Assembly (NCBI RefSeq): GCF_964030975.1
Contig: NZ_CAXIQH010000001.1
Span: 1,054,001-1,118,000, forward strand
Source: Tisiphia sp964030975
Lineage (GTDB): Bacteria; Pseudomonadota; Alphaproteobacteria; Rickettsiales; Rickettsiaceae
Direction of reading: 5' to 3'
Length of the DNA: 64,000 nucleotides
In this document: in pieces, positions 16,620 to 28,100 of the stretch
Layout of the letters: each line of letters starts with the position of its first letter
Numbering within the stretch: the first letter of the stretch is position 1
Program-made: the position numbers and the translations under genes
The notes under the pieces: model-generated
What the model was told of the DNA's origin: nothing
Database searches by the model: none
The model's input: only the letters and a program-made list of their open reading frames with translations

Positions 16620-17540
16620 ATGCAACAAGAACAATTTGTTTACTCACAGAAAAACAACTTTTCAGGTGGTGAGTTAACACCAACCATTGAAGGAAGAACT
16701 GAGCTAGCATTATATCAGAATGGCGTTAAGAAGCTGATTAATTTCATGCTATTGCCGTCAGGTGGCATTATGCGTAGACATGGTACACAATTTGTTCATT
16801 TGTTCACTGATAATGTGCCAAAGAAAATGGCAGCCGTAATGTTTTCAAGGAAATTATCCTATTTGCTGGTTTTTGAATCGCACCAGCTAGAGACTCGCTG
16901 CTTATTTTTTGTTGGTGGTGAGTTATTGCTAACTAGTAAAGTTATTCAGGATGAGGGGCAAAATTTCCATTTTCGTCCTAAGGATTTTTCTTATGTAGTG
17001 TTTCAAGGAATTGCTTATATCTCCTTTGGTAATAAGAGACCAATTTTTAAATTCTCCGTTGATCCGCAAATTGTCGAGCAATTTTACCAACATATTGAAG
17101 AACAGGCAAGAAAGAGACAGGTAGAATATGGTGAAAGAGCTGAGATAGCTTCAAGTAGTAGCTATGAGCTAGCCAGTAATTTTCCTGGTAAAGATAAGAT
17201 GTTTATTATTGAGCCTCTAAAATGCCAAGTTAATTATTTTACTGTAAGGCAAGAAGGATATAATACCATACAAAAACCTTTTAATGAGGTAATCTATGGA
17301 GCGGAAGTAGAGCAAATTAACAATACATTAAAAGACCTTTACCAACGAGCAGAAAGTACAAGATATGTTGGTAATCAATCTCCCATCTACAAAGCCGAGC
17401 AGGAGAAATTATATTGTACTTCAGTGGTTACTTTTGAAAATAGGCTATGGTGCTTTGGGGTTAATAAAAATATTCATTCAATCTGGGCAAGCTATAAGGG
17501 AGATTTTAGTGATTTTAGGATGGCATATAGGACTTTATAG
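16620..17540 (+). pseudogene. Large phage tail protein, N-terminal part, cut by IS630
   Basis: 'NNFSGGELTPTIEGRTEL' and 'YQNGVKKLINFMLLPSGGIMRRHGTQFVHLF' are the conserved opening of large podoviral tail proteins (FSGGELSPxLxGRxDL...YxxGxxxxxNfxxxpxGGxxrRPGTxF). The frame is broken at 17536-17537 by IS630 inserted at a TA. Removing the element and one TA joins 'AYRTL' directly in frame to 'LEARNPLSAF' from 18497 on, giving a 1204-aa protein. The last residue encoded on this side comes from the junction, and the stop lies in the IS. Confidence 0.88.
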
Positions 17541-18494
17541 CACTTAACATATGGATTCAAATAAGTTATAATGATAAATAATAAAAAAATTTTATAATAG
17601 CAATATGGCATCCCCCTACAGTTACGATTTACGTTCTAGAGTTATAGAACATTATGAGAAATATAAGAAAGTAGCACTTACATGCGAAACCTTTAAAATT
17701 AGTCGGTCAATAATCTATGATTGGATTAGATTAAAGAAACAAACTGGAGATATAAAGTCAAAGGAGGGATACCAGAAAGGATATGGTCATAAAATCCCTG
17801 ATTTATCGGAGTTGCGTCATTTAGTAGAAAAAGGTAACTCGTTAACGCTTACAGAAATAGCAAAAGAATTAGATAATGTTGCAAGTATAATGACTATCAG
17901 CCGAGCTTTAAAGAAACTCAACATTACTCGAAAAAAAAGACATATGCGTATAAAGAAAGAGATGAAGGAAAGCGACAAGATTTTCTCAGTGAATTAGAAA
18001 AAGTGCCGAAAGAGAAACGTGTTTATCTTGATGAAGCGGGCATAAATGATAATGAATCATATGAATATGGATGGTCAATGAAAGGAAGTCGTTGTAATGG
18101 GAGTAAATCGGGAAAACGTAGTGAAAGAACAAGTTTTATTGGTGCGTTAAATCAGAATAGTTTAATCGCATCACTAGTCTTTACTGGGAGCTGTGATAGT
18201 AAGGTATTTGAAGCTTATATAGAAAATTGCCTTGTGCCGGAGCTAAAGCCTGGACAGGTTGTCATTGCTGATAATGCAAGCTTTCATAAATCCAAAAGGG
18301 CTAAAGAATTAATTGAAAAAGCTGGCTGCAAACTAAAATTTTTACCACCTTATTCCCCTGATTTAAATCCTATTGAACATCATTGGTTTCCGATAAAAAA
18401 TAACATTAGAAAATTATTAGATAAAGGTATTTCTGTATTTGAGGCAAGTTGTAGAACGTTTAAAATAATGTATGAACCTATATGTTAAGTGCTA
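17538..18494 (+). mobile_element. IS630-family element, copy 2 (957 bp), inside phage tail gene
   Basis: The ends are TAGCACTTAACATATGG... and ...ATATGTTAAGTGCTA, with a TA duplication at 17536-17537 and 18495-18496. It looks identical to copy 3 and nearly identical to copy 1. The insertion disrupts the large tail protein gene. Confidence 0.95.
17605..18488 (+). CDS. IS630-family transposase in two frames joined by -1 frameshift
   Basis: The HTH frame is 17605-17997 and the DDE frame is 18003-18488. The A8G slippery run is at 17931-17939. A -1 shift there reads AAG ACA TAT... into the second frame and gives about 294 aa. The downstream frame also has a GTG start of its own ('MPKEKRVYLDEAG'). 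Confidence 0.9.
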
Positions 18495-21193
18495 TACTAG
18501 AAGCTCGTAACCCGTTAAGTGCTTTTTCAGCTACTTTCTCCTCATCTACTTTTGATAATGTCCTATGGTCGGTGCCTTTTGCCGATGAGTTATTATTAGG
18601 CACTAGTGATGGTATTTATTTAGTCAAAGAAGGAGATCGAGCTAAGGGAGAGTTTGTTAAAATCCATAAAGAGATTGAGTTACCGATATCACCACTGAAA
18701 CCAGTAATAATCGGTAAGACAATCTTCTTTGTCGAAGGTAATGGCTGTAAAATCAATAGTTTGTATTATTCACAAGAAAAAGGCGGTTTTCAGATATCAG
18801 ATATCACTGCCTATGCTGAACATATATTTGCTGGTGGTATTAGACAAATTGTCGGCTGTAATAGTCCATTTTCGATGATAGTGGCAGTGTTAAAAAATGG
18901 CTCTTTTGCTAGTTTTATCTATTCGCATGATTTAAAAATTATGGGCTGGTCACAACATTGGCTGGGTGGCAATGGTCAAGTATTAGGCATCACGCCAATC
19001 TATGCGGAAAGTAGCGACATGTTATATTTGCATGTTCGGAGAAGTGATGATACTGGTGTAAGCAGTAAGGAATATCTAGAAGTGCTGCAAACTCGTTATT
19101 TTTCTGCCAAGCATTTTGTTACCGATAAAGCAGTTTATGCTGATTGTCACGTAAATATCCAACAGCCTGGAGAGAATGCTGCTTATCGGTCAATGATACA
19201 ATCATTAAAGGACGATAGTGCTTATGAGTTTAGAGGTGATATAACCAAGCTAGAGCATATTGTACAAGCTCAAGCAGAAACTATCTTGAGACTTAAGCTC
19301 GATAATATTGGTGATTGTTTTAAATACAAAAATAGGCTAGTTGCTAATTATGATGAATATAGAGCTGAGATAGAGAATTTTCTGCAAAAATATTATCAAA
19401 ATTATTTACCTAAGATTATGAATATTTTGGCGGTATCTTTTGCCTATCATCGAATATTCTCGCGTATTTATGCAGAATTAGACAATTTATTTTTAAATAA
19501 TCCTGAAAGCTTTGTTACAATCGAGCAATTATTATATGATGGTGAACGGCTTGGTGGTGATATTATCGAAGCCGTGGAAGTATTAAATGAAGGTGATGTA
19601 CCAGCTATTTTAAGAGATGGTGGTTTGATGGAATATCTGCCTAATAGTGCTTTTTCCTTTCGTCCAACTATTTGTCTGCAAATAAAAAAGCTAAATACCG
19701 AACTAATCCGGTTCATTGCTGGCACGGTGCAAGATATTATGACAACTGCTAAGCAAAATATTGATCTACAATTTGAAGTAAGTAGAGAAATACAAGAGAT
19801 GCGGTCAGCGGTTAGTCATATCAATAAGAAAATATTACTATACTATGCTCAGCAGGATAGTGATAAAAAATCCGGGTTGCTAGTTAATTTAAAGAAGTTT
19901 TTTGCCAAAACTGGAGTGGATTTTTATCCGGAATTGCTAAATATTGCTCATCCAGAACTGACTAAATATATATTTGCTGAGCAAAACAAACAATTAATTA
20001 GCCAGCAAATTATTGGATTTGACCAACATACCAGCAAGCAACAAATAAATGATAAATTATCAATCATTACTAATCAATTAATCGATAAATTACAACAAAT
20101 ACATAGTGACAATAAGATTAATGAGCTGAGCAATTTCAAAAGACGAGAAGAAATAGTTGATTGCCTAAGAAGTATAATACTCGATAAACCATTAAGCAGA
20201 GATATTAGGGAATATATTCTGTCTGATAGTTTTAGTCAGACTATCGATAATATTGTAGATGAAGTAACAAACAGAATTGCCCCGATAATGGGAAAAGAGC
20301 GTAACTTCTCATTATCATCCTCTAGAGCGTCGGTATATAGCGAGGAAGATTATACTGAACCACTAGCGAAAAAAATATTTGAGCAAATGCAAGAACTCAA
20401 AGAAGGGCTAGCTTATTTGCAACGTAACATTATTGAGTATTGCCAGTTAATTATGCCGAGCTTTCATCCGGCTTTATTGAAAGATATTCTTGAGGATGAG
20501 AAGAGCCTAAAATTAGAAAAATATTTACTGTTATCAAAAAGATATTTTCCGGTTTTTAAAAAACTATTTCCTGATATTGGTGGTTATGAATTAAGTAGCA
20601 TAGCTCGTAACTGTCTACCATCATTCCAGCAAATAAATATTGCCACTATATTGCCAATCTTTCAGAAAGTTGCCGTATCTATTATTGGTGATGAGGAATT
20701 ACATGATTTGAGGATTATCGATAATGAGCTGATAAGGCTAAAACATCCGGTAAGACATTTGTCGGTAGGCTTTCCTTATTCTTCGATATTACAGACCTTT
20801 CCCCTAATATTTCCGGATGAAGTAGAACATGCTCCGAAAAAAGATGCGGAACTTGGATTGAAGGTCTTTAATAGTAAAGGTGGTTATATTGAAGAACGGC
20901 TAGATAATGGACAAATAGATAGGCAACATATTAATAGTAGATATGTAGATAGTGATGCGTTGATTAGATTGGTTAATGATAAGAAATATTTAACAACATC
21001 AACAGCTACTAAAGAAGTATGTGATTTATTTGCCACTCCTTACCAATCAGGTTGGGTGAATTTTATTATGCACGGAGAAATTAAAACTGATATTGATGTT
21101 ACTTTTAAGGTTGATAAACCTTACCCAGTTAGTATACTGAAAATATATGCTAAGGCAAAGATTTTACCAAATTACAAGGGTAGCGTAAGTTAA
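18482..21193 (+). pseudogene. Large phage tail protein, C-terminal part, cut by IS630
   Basis: The genuine sequence starts at 18497 (LEARNPLSAF...); the first five codons come from the IS end. The opening segment has WD/propeller-like pieces ('NVLWSVPFADELLLGTSDGIYLV', 'QIVGCNSPFSMIVAVLKNGSFASFIY', 'GWSQHWLG') as in other large podoviral tail proteins. A long helical middle (about 230 to 760 of this part) is unlike the usual family and looks like an insertion. The end ('SILKIYAKAKILPNYKGSVS') returns to a beta-rich form. Function is presumably a tail hub or structural tail protein; it is inactive unless the IS excises. Confidence 0.8.
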
Positions 21194-21238
21194 TTTGGTA
21201 AGGGGTCTAGATTCTGTGAACAAAATTTAAGAATAGTT

Positions 21239-21886
21239 ATGAATAAAAAACAAAGAGACAAGATACTTAGTTGTTTGGATATAGCTAATTATTTTTTAGT
21301 TTTAGTAGATAGAAAAGCTGGCGATACCATAACCCAGCTAAAGCTACAAAAACTAATATATTTTGCCCAAGGAATAAGTCTTGCTTTATTTGATAGACCG
21401 CTTTTTACAGAAGAGATTGAAGCATGGAAACATGGACCAGTGACACGAGCTTTACGTTTAACATTTGGTAATTTTGAAGCTGATGGCATTCCTTCGCCTG
21501 GAGAAATAGATTTTGATATTTATAGTAAAAATCAGAAAGAATTAATTTATAAAGTCTATTCTTTTTATGGTGAGCATACAGCTGCGTATTTACGTAATTT
21601 AACACATACACATTCTATTTGGTGTGAAGCTATTATACGCCAAAATAAAATTATTACGAAAGAAGAAATGTGTAAGTTCTTTAAAACTGATGTAATAAAG
21701 GATATTAAAGATTATCTTTTATCAATTTCAAAAGAAGATATTGTTCAAATAGAAAATGCTGAAGATCAATGGTGGATGAATTATGACAGTGGAGTTCCTG
21801 CAGAAGATATTACAGAACAGCTTTTAAAAGCAAAAAAAGAATTACAAGAAAAAAGGGGGGAAATTGAGAGTTATCTGCTTGTCTAA
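21239..21886 (+). CDS. Panacea-domain (DUF4065/SocA-like) antitoxin
   Basis: The 215-aa protein has the Panacea domain at about residues 15-125: 'ITQLKLQKLIYFAQGISLALFDRPLFTEEIEAWKHGPVTRAL', then 'AAYLRNLTHTHSIW'. The C-terminal about 80 residues are charged and helical and would bind the toxin. Panacea is known as a shared antitoxin domain that pairs with many unrelated toxins. The gene's end overlaps the next gene (a YoeB toxin) by 23 nt, which fits a co-translated toxin-antitoxin operon. It sits between phage tail and internal virion genes, so it is prophage cargo. Confidence 0.87.
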   Translation: MNKKQRDKILSCLDIANYFLVLVDRKAGDTITQLKLQKLIYFAQGISLALFDRPLFTEEIEAWKHGPVTRALRLTFGNFEADGIPSPGEIDFDIYSKNQKELIYKVYSFYGEHTAAYLRNLTHTHSIWCEAIIRQNKIITKEEMCKFFKTDVIKDIKDYLLSISKEDIVQIENAEDQWWMNYDSGVPAEDITEQLLKAKKELQEKRGEIESYLLV

Positions 21887-22127
21887 TGAAGCACTTGAGC
21901 AAAGACGATTCTGGCAGTGTACAAATCCTAAAATAGACAAACGAATTCAGAAATTGCTAGATAATATTCTCCTAACACCATATGACGGGATAGGAAAGCC
22001 TGAGCCTTTAAAACATAAATTAAGCGGTTTTTGGTCTAGAAGAATAGATCATGAGCATAGATTGATATATTCTTTTAATGATGAAACGCAAATTATCCAG
22101 ATAGAGAGCTGTAAAGGGCATTATTAG
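21864..22127 (+). CDS. YoeB-family mRNA interferase toxin
   Basis: The 87-aa protein matches the YoeB length and has the family's pattern: 'PYDGIGKPEPLKHKL', 'GFWSRRIDHEHRLIYSF' and a C-terminal 'CKGHY'. Expected catalytic residues Glu47, Arg66 and His86 are all present, so it should cut mRNA on the ribosome. The start is TTG, behind a GGGGGG ribosome site inside the antitoxin gene. YoeB normally pairs with YefM; here the partner is a Panacea protein. Confidence 0.9.
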   Translation: MRVICLSNEALEQRRFWQCTNPKIDKRIQKLLDNILLTPYDGIGKPEPLKHKLSGFWSRRIDHEHRLIYSFNDETQIIQIESCKGHY

Positions 22128-22161
22128 GTTCTTATATCATAATTTAAAGATATAAGAACCT
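22126..22161 (+). terminator. Hairpin right after the toxin gene
   Basis: A perfect 13-bp stem (AGGTTCTTATATC / GATATAAGAACCT) with a 10-nt loop starts at the toxin stop codon. There is no clear T-run after it, so it may act as a 3' stabiliser instead of an intrinsic terminator. Confidence 0.5.
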
Positions 22162-22389
22162 AGAAATAATAGGTTAGAAGATTAACAGAATGCCATTACA
22201 TACCTAAGTTCTCCAGTCCACTTTATCCTCACTAGATAAGTACCAATCGGATAATGCCCTAATTCCCCGAAAGAATCGACTGCCAAAAGCAGATTTTTCA
22301 GCACATTACACAACTAATACTAGTTATAGTGTAACATATTTTTGCAACAAATTAAATAGCTAAAAATTTTTTAAAGGTAAAAAATAGCA

Positions 22390-22980
22390 ATGTTTGATCT
22401 TCTAAATTTTTTCTCGAGTGGAGCTAGTATATTTGCTACAGGTAGCTCTTTATTTAATACTTACGCCCAGCTAAGAAGTAATAAAGAGAAAACCAAGCAG
22501 TCTTTATATGAGCAGCAGCATTTATTGAGACAACAACAGGAAAATGTTAGGTTTGACCGTCAGCAACTAATTGAAAGAACTGCGGAATATGGGGCAATAT
22601 CGAGTTATCACGTTGATATGCTAAGGCAAGAGCAGTTATATAATCGCCAGCAATTGGGCTATAATATCCTGAAAACTGGCATTGGTATAACTGGCACTGA
22701 TTCAGCTGGCTTATTACTACGACATATGGCTTATATGGACGAGATGAAGGCAAGAAGCGTAGAAGCTGAACATTTTCACCAAAGACCAAGATCAAACTTA
22801 AACACAGCAATGATTGATTTAAATAAGGAAGCAATTAACCGCAATATTGGTTCGATCAAGTCAGCTTCGCCTTGGCAGAATCTTGGTACAATTTCAAAAG
22901 GTGTATTTGATCTTGCTGAAATATCAAGAATTAATGAAGGGATAATAGACAAACAAAAAGGAAGTGATAAACAAAGATGA
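22390..22980 (+). CDS. Internal virion protein, T7 gp14-like
   Basis: The 196-aa protein has a hydrophobic Ala/Gly/Ser-rich N-terminus ('FFSSGASIFATGSSLFNTYAQLRSN') followed by long Gln-rich helices. This is the pattern of podoviral internal (ejection) proteins of the gp14 type, where the N-terminus enters the outer membrane during DNA injection. It ends 4 nt inside the next gene, which is also a virion-type protein. The call is by shape and gene order. Confidence 0.6.
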   Translation: MFDLLNFFSSGASIFATGSSLFNTYAQLRSNKEKTKQSLYEQQHLLRQQQENVRFDRQQLIERTAEYGAISSYHVDMLRQEQLYNRQQLGYNILKTGIGITGTDSAGLLLRHMAYMDEMKARSVEAEHFHQRPRSNLNTAMIDLNKEAINRNIGSIKSASPWQNLGTISKGVFDLAEISRINEGIIDKQKGSDKQR

Positions 22981-25115
22981 AATGGCAAGTTATAGCAGGA
23001 ATAAGTCAGCAAATTAATGAAGAAGCTAAAGGCTATTTGATACGTAAACTTGAGAAAGATGCCAGTGTAGAAATGCCAAATTTATGGGCAGACTTTATTA
23101 AAGATACCACTACGCACTTACACCAATCACAGAGTAATATTGAGGTAGCTAGCGATAACAAAAGCGGTGGTTTTGGTTGCTTAACGCAATTTGATGAATT
23201 GCATCCGGATTATCTAGAAAATAACAAACCGTTCATCGAGTATTTTTTAGGCAAGTATGATAAGCGAGCTATTGACTATCTGCAACAAGCCAAGAACCCA
23301 CTAACCAGGCGTATGTTGCAAGCCAAGATTAATGACTACCGAATATCTTTAGTTGGGCAAATAAGTCATACAGAAGCTAAACTGATTGATGGTAAACGTC
23401 ACCATTTAGCAATTGAAGCTATCGAAAAGTTTAAGATTGCTACTTATGATAACCCTGAGCTTTATAGTAGTAATTTACAAGATATCGTGACAGCTATTAA
23501 CTATCTATCATTAGTGCCGGAGGAGCGAGATCAAATGCTGATTAATGCCAGACAAGCTTTGGCATTTGCTGCAGCACTAGGCACTTTAAAACATTCGCCG
23601 GATGCTATATTAAATCCCAATATAAAGGCTGAATGGAAAGAAGATTTATCGCTTGAACAGAGGATAAAGCTAGAGGGGCAAGCAAATAATCTAATACATC
23701 ATCAGCAATTATTGAGACAACATCAACTTAGTTCGCTTATCGATGCCCATTTGGCTAGTCTCCTAGCTACTGGCAAAGGTATTGATGGCATTGAAAATTT
23801 ACTACAAGCCAGCTTTAATGCTGGTGATCCGCGATTACTGCAATTCAGAACCCAAGAAGCTTTATATAAGCAGGCTTTTATTATCTCAGAACAAATAAAA
23901 CGCCTACCATTTAATCAAGGTCAGGAAATATTACAACAAATTGCCCCAAAGGGCGGAGATAGTGATTATAACAATAAAGAGAGAATATATCATATTTTAA
24001 CCGAGCAGTTTAATAAACAGCTTAAATTGGCTAAAACAGACCCAGCTAGGTTGTTTGAGGAATTGCATGCCGACATAATACCCAAAGACATGCCATTGTC
24101 TCAACGTTATCTACTGCGGAAAAAATGGCAAGAGCAAAAAGGCATTCCTAGCTACGATCAGAGATATTTAATGGAATCTGAACGTGCTGAGTTTTTAAAA
24201 AAGCTTCAAAGTAAAGATGTTAACCAAATTCAACAAACCACTGACAGTATAATTAGTCTGCGAGATGATGAAGGTATTAACCAATATGGCTTGGAGATAA
24301 TGGATGAAATCTTAAGGGGTAAAGGAGATTTAGAGTGTCTGACTCAATTCTATGCTGAGAGTAGGCTATATAACCGTAAGACTGCATCAGCCTTTATACA
24401 GATGATCGCATTAGTTAACGAGCTATCAGTAAAAAGTCAGCCATTATTTATCAGTCATGAGACTACAGAATTTAACAAAGAAATTGAAAATAATGGTATA
24501 TTCAAGCAATGGGGTAAGGATTTAGCTAAAACTGATATTCAAAACGAGACAGAGATTAACCAAACACGGCAAGCCATAAAATATTTAGCTAAATACTACC
24601 AACGTACTGAAGATTTATCAATTGCCAAAGCAGTAAAAAAAGCAACCACCAAATTAATTAGTGAGGTCTATATGCGAATAGATAGTAAGAATCTGCAAAT
24701 ACCCCGTCAGGTGATAGCACAACGTATGATTCATGATTTGAATGCTGATAACATAGAGGCTAGTTTAGTAGAGATACAACTTGCTATTATTAACGGTAGT
24801 ATAGCTTGTGATTATGGGACTATCGTAGCTGAGGGTAATGGTAGAAATACTATAGATAATATTAATGACCCAACAGGACAATATGCCGCTGCAAGAGTAC
24901 GAGAATGTTTGCAACAAGGTAGATGGAAGCTAACAGCTGACAAGAAGAATGTCTATTATACTTTCCCTACCAAAGATGGTCAGTATCTGCCTGTTATGAC
25001 AAAAGATGGTAATATATTAAAATTTGATTTGCTAGAGCTAAATAACCCTAAAGCTTTAGAGCAACAAAAGCAAAGATTATTACAAACTATCTCTGAATAT
25101 CCACAATATGATTAG
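22977..25115 (+). CDS. Internal virion protein, T7 gp15-like (probable)
   Basis: The 712-aa protein is almost all helical and has no recognised enzyme motif. It overlaps the gp14-like gene by 4 nt at its start and the giant third protein by 8 nt at its end, so the three are one operon in the T7 order gp14-gp15-gp16. The C-terminus contains 'GRWKLTADKKNVYYTFPTKDGQYLPV', a possible structural module. Together such proteins form the channel that carries phage DNA across the cell envelope. Confidence 0.55.
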   Translation: MKWQVIAGISQQINEEAKGYLIRKLEKDASVEMPNLWADFIKDTTTHLHQSQSNIEVASDNKSGGFGCLTQFDELHPDYLENNKPFIEYFLGKYDKRAIDYLQQAKNPLTRRMLQAKINDYRISLVGQISHTEAKLIDGKRHHLAIEAIEKFKIATYDNPELYSSNLQDIVTAINYLSLVPEERDQMLINARQALAFAAALGTLKHSPDAILNPNIKAEWKEDLSLEQRIKLEGQANNLIHHQQLLRQHQLSSLIDAHLASLLATGKGIDGIENLLQASFNAGDPRLLQFRTQEALYKQAFIISEQIKRLPFNQGQEILQQIAPKGGDSDYNNKERIYHILTEQFNKQLKLAKTDPARLFEELHADIIPKDMPLSQRYLLRKKWQEQKGIPSYDQRYLMESERAEFLKKLQSKDVNQIQQTTDSIISLRDDEGINQYGLEIMDEILRGKGDLECLTQFYAESRLYNRKTASAFIQMIALVNELSVKSQPLFISHETTEFNKEIENNGIFKQWGKDLAKTDIQNETEINQTRQAIKYLAKYYQRTEDLSIAKAVKKATTKLISEVYMRIDSKNLQIPRQVIAQRMIHDLNADNIEASLVEIQLAIINGSIACDYGTIVAEGNGRNTIDNINDPTGQYAAARVRECLQQGRWKLTADKKNVYYTFPTKDGQYLPVMTKDGNILKFDLLELNNPKALEQQKQRLLQTISEYPQYD

Positions 25116-28100
25116 TACGATGGAAAATGATGACAGCTTAAATAGTTACTCAGGTTATCGGGCAAATAGCAAACCAATTCACCCGCGTTACTATTCTACC
25201 TTATTACCGGATCGTATATCTTATAATAGTGTCTTTGATTTGTTAGGTAGTAGTAAATGGGATGTTTGGCGAGCAGTTAGCCGGCAAGCTTATGCAGATA
25301 GTCCAAGCCTATCAACCTTATGGCGATCTTTTAACCCAGAACATATGATTGATCCTGAGTTCCAGGATATTGCTGAATATTCTGAGAATTATAATAACAA
25401 ATTAACCAAAGAAGATTTTGAGCAAAAATATAGTGACTCAGGTTTAAAATATGACCCTAATTTTACTAATCAATTAGTAGAAGATATTTTAGAGAGGAAA
25501 AAGCAGCGAGAGATTAATGAATATATCATTGCTGCTGGTAGAAACGGATTAGTTGAAGCTATTGGCAAATTTGGAGCTGAGATAGTATTTGGCAATTTGT
25601 CGGTAATTAACATTGCTGCTAGCTTCGTTCCTATTGGTGGGCAAGCAAGATGGGCGGCAGCTGCTTTAAAATATGGCAGACTTCCAACAACATTAGCTAA
25701 GGGTTTTGTCTGTGGTGCTGTAGGTCAGATAGCTATCGAACCATTTCTTTATAATGAGCGACTTACTGAACAAAGACCTTATGACTTATCAGATAGTTTG
25801 ATTAATATTATAGAAAGTGGTTTATTTGGTGCAACTTTACACGGTCTTGGTTATTCGGCTAAATATTTGCGGGACAAATTGTACTTACATTCCAATAAGC
25901 TGCGTACTGAGATTGAGACCTTACATCCGATAGTTGATAGTCAGTTAAAAGAGAATATTGATATTGTACTAAAAGAGACATCTCCTCAAGAGAGGATAAT
26001 AGGAAATGAACAAGTCGATAGTCAAATACCAACAAGTGCCAATGCCAACGCTGAAAACAGTTCTTTATCAAGGTTAACTGAATTACAAGCAAAGAAATTA
26101 CAATTAATTACGGCAGCTGAGCAACAATATCCTTTATATTCTGTCCAGCAGAGGAAAATAGCAGAATTACAACAACATATGCATGATCAGTTTGGTACTA
26201 ATGGCAAGATTGAGCAAGTACCAAAATGGTTCTTGGATATTTTGTTAGAGGAAGAAGGCAAATTACAACAATTATATCAGGAGCATATTAATAATCCGGA
26301 GTTTCAGGAATATTTGATAGCAGTAAAACAATTAGATCAGCAAATTATCAATAATTTACGAATTCAGCAATGGGAGACTAAAGGCTATGATTTATCGCCT
26401 GAGGATTTATATATAGCAAGAAAGCAGCTAGAGGAAGGCAAGCATATAAATCTTGAGAATCCACAAGAAGCTGAATCTTTTTACCATGGTGATGATGAGA
26501 AGTTTGATGCTAGCAATGCTGCTCCCAATCTACAAGAGCATCTAGCTTCCTTAGAAGTTGACATAGCCCATCTACCTGAACAACAAAAGGTTACTTATCA
26601 AGCAGAAGCCATCAAGCAAGATGTTATTTACCAACGAACCGAAGAAATCTTACGCAAGGTTAAGCAAGGGGCAGACCCTTCAGAACTAGAGGAGTTATTT
26701 AAGACTCTAAGTCTCATCGAGCCACAATTAGTGGATGAGCTAAAAACTATCCATAAAGAGTTTGTTGGACAGGAAAGATTAGATTTGCTAGAGAGAGACA
26801 AAAAAATAGATATGTTCATTGATGATTTTAAGAAGGAGTACTTTGTAAAAAAAAGAAATAATGCCCTAAACTTAATCAAGATGGCTGCCATAGAGAGATT
26901 TGTTAGAAATCATACTAATAAGGTTGCTGCGATAAAAGAATATTTACGGCAAGTTGATTTACGACAAGAAACTACTGCCAAAGAGCTGTTATTTGGTCTT
27001 ACAAGAGATTTAGAGAAAGCTGGTGTGATACACGAGTTTGGCGATATCAATTACCAGGATGCAATAATACAGGAATTATGGAATATCAGCCATTCTAATA
27101 AAAAGCCGACTGGTAGTGAGAGGGCAATGTTACTCGCTCAAATAATTAATAAATGGCAAATAATTGCCATCAATAGAGCTAATCTAGCAGGTGGTTATAC
27201 AATACCGCTAGAAGGTTATATTACTAAACAAGAGCATAATAGTCTTAAACTCCGAGAAGCTGGTTATGAGGTATGGTTGAAATTTATCTATCCACTACTT
27301 GATCACCAGAAAATTGCTAAACTAAATGATAAAATGGATTATAAGGCAATATTTAATAATCTTGCCAGTAGCATTCATTTAAAAGACACTGACCATTATT
27401 TAAATATAGCATTTACTCACATTAAAGGTAGCAACTTAGCTGATGTGGCGTCAGCTAGTAGGAAACTGCATTTCAAATCGCCAGAAGCTTGGTTAGCATA
27501 TCAAAAAAAGTTTGGTAATTACGTAGAGAATGACCTTGTTGACAAAATCATTACCCCTCTAATAAAAAGCCGATCTTTTATTGCTGATTCGATAGTTAGT
27601 AACCTTAATATACTAGGTCAGAGCATCGGTATGATGGAGAGTATGGGTTGTAATCCTGAGTTAATGCTACAATCAATCAAAGGTACTTTTACCAGGGAAC
27701 TACAAGAATTAGCAACTAAAGACCCAGCTATTTTAAAGCAATTAGCAGTACTTAACAATCCGAATAGTTTTACCAATCAGTTAGACCTAATGCTAGGAGT
27801 TAAGCCACAAATACCGTCAGTTGATCGTATCCTTGGAGCTTATCGCTCTTGGAAATGTATGGCAAATCTTGGCAAAGTGGTACTTTCTTCAATACCTGAT
27901 ATGATAAGTTTTGTCAGTGAGTTACAAAATAATGGCATACCACTAATGAAATCTTATGCGAATATATTGCAAGTGGCAATAACTGGCTTTAATGGTGAAA
28001 AGAAAAAAGAACTTGCTAGTTTGCTTGGTGTGGCTGTAGATTCACTGCTTGGTCATAGTCATTCTCGTTTTGCAGGAGAATACCCAGTATCTGGGGGCGT

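Noticed and set aside
17365..17547. A 60-codon plus-strand frame inside the tail gene
   Set aside because: It is an out-of-frame shadow of the tail protein near the IS630 junction.
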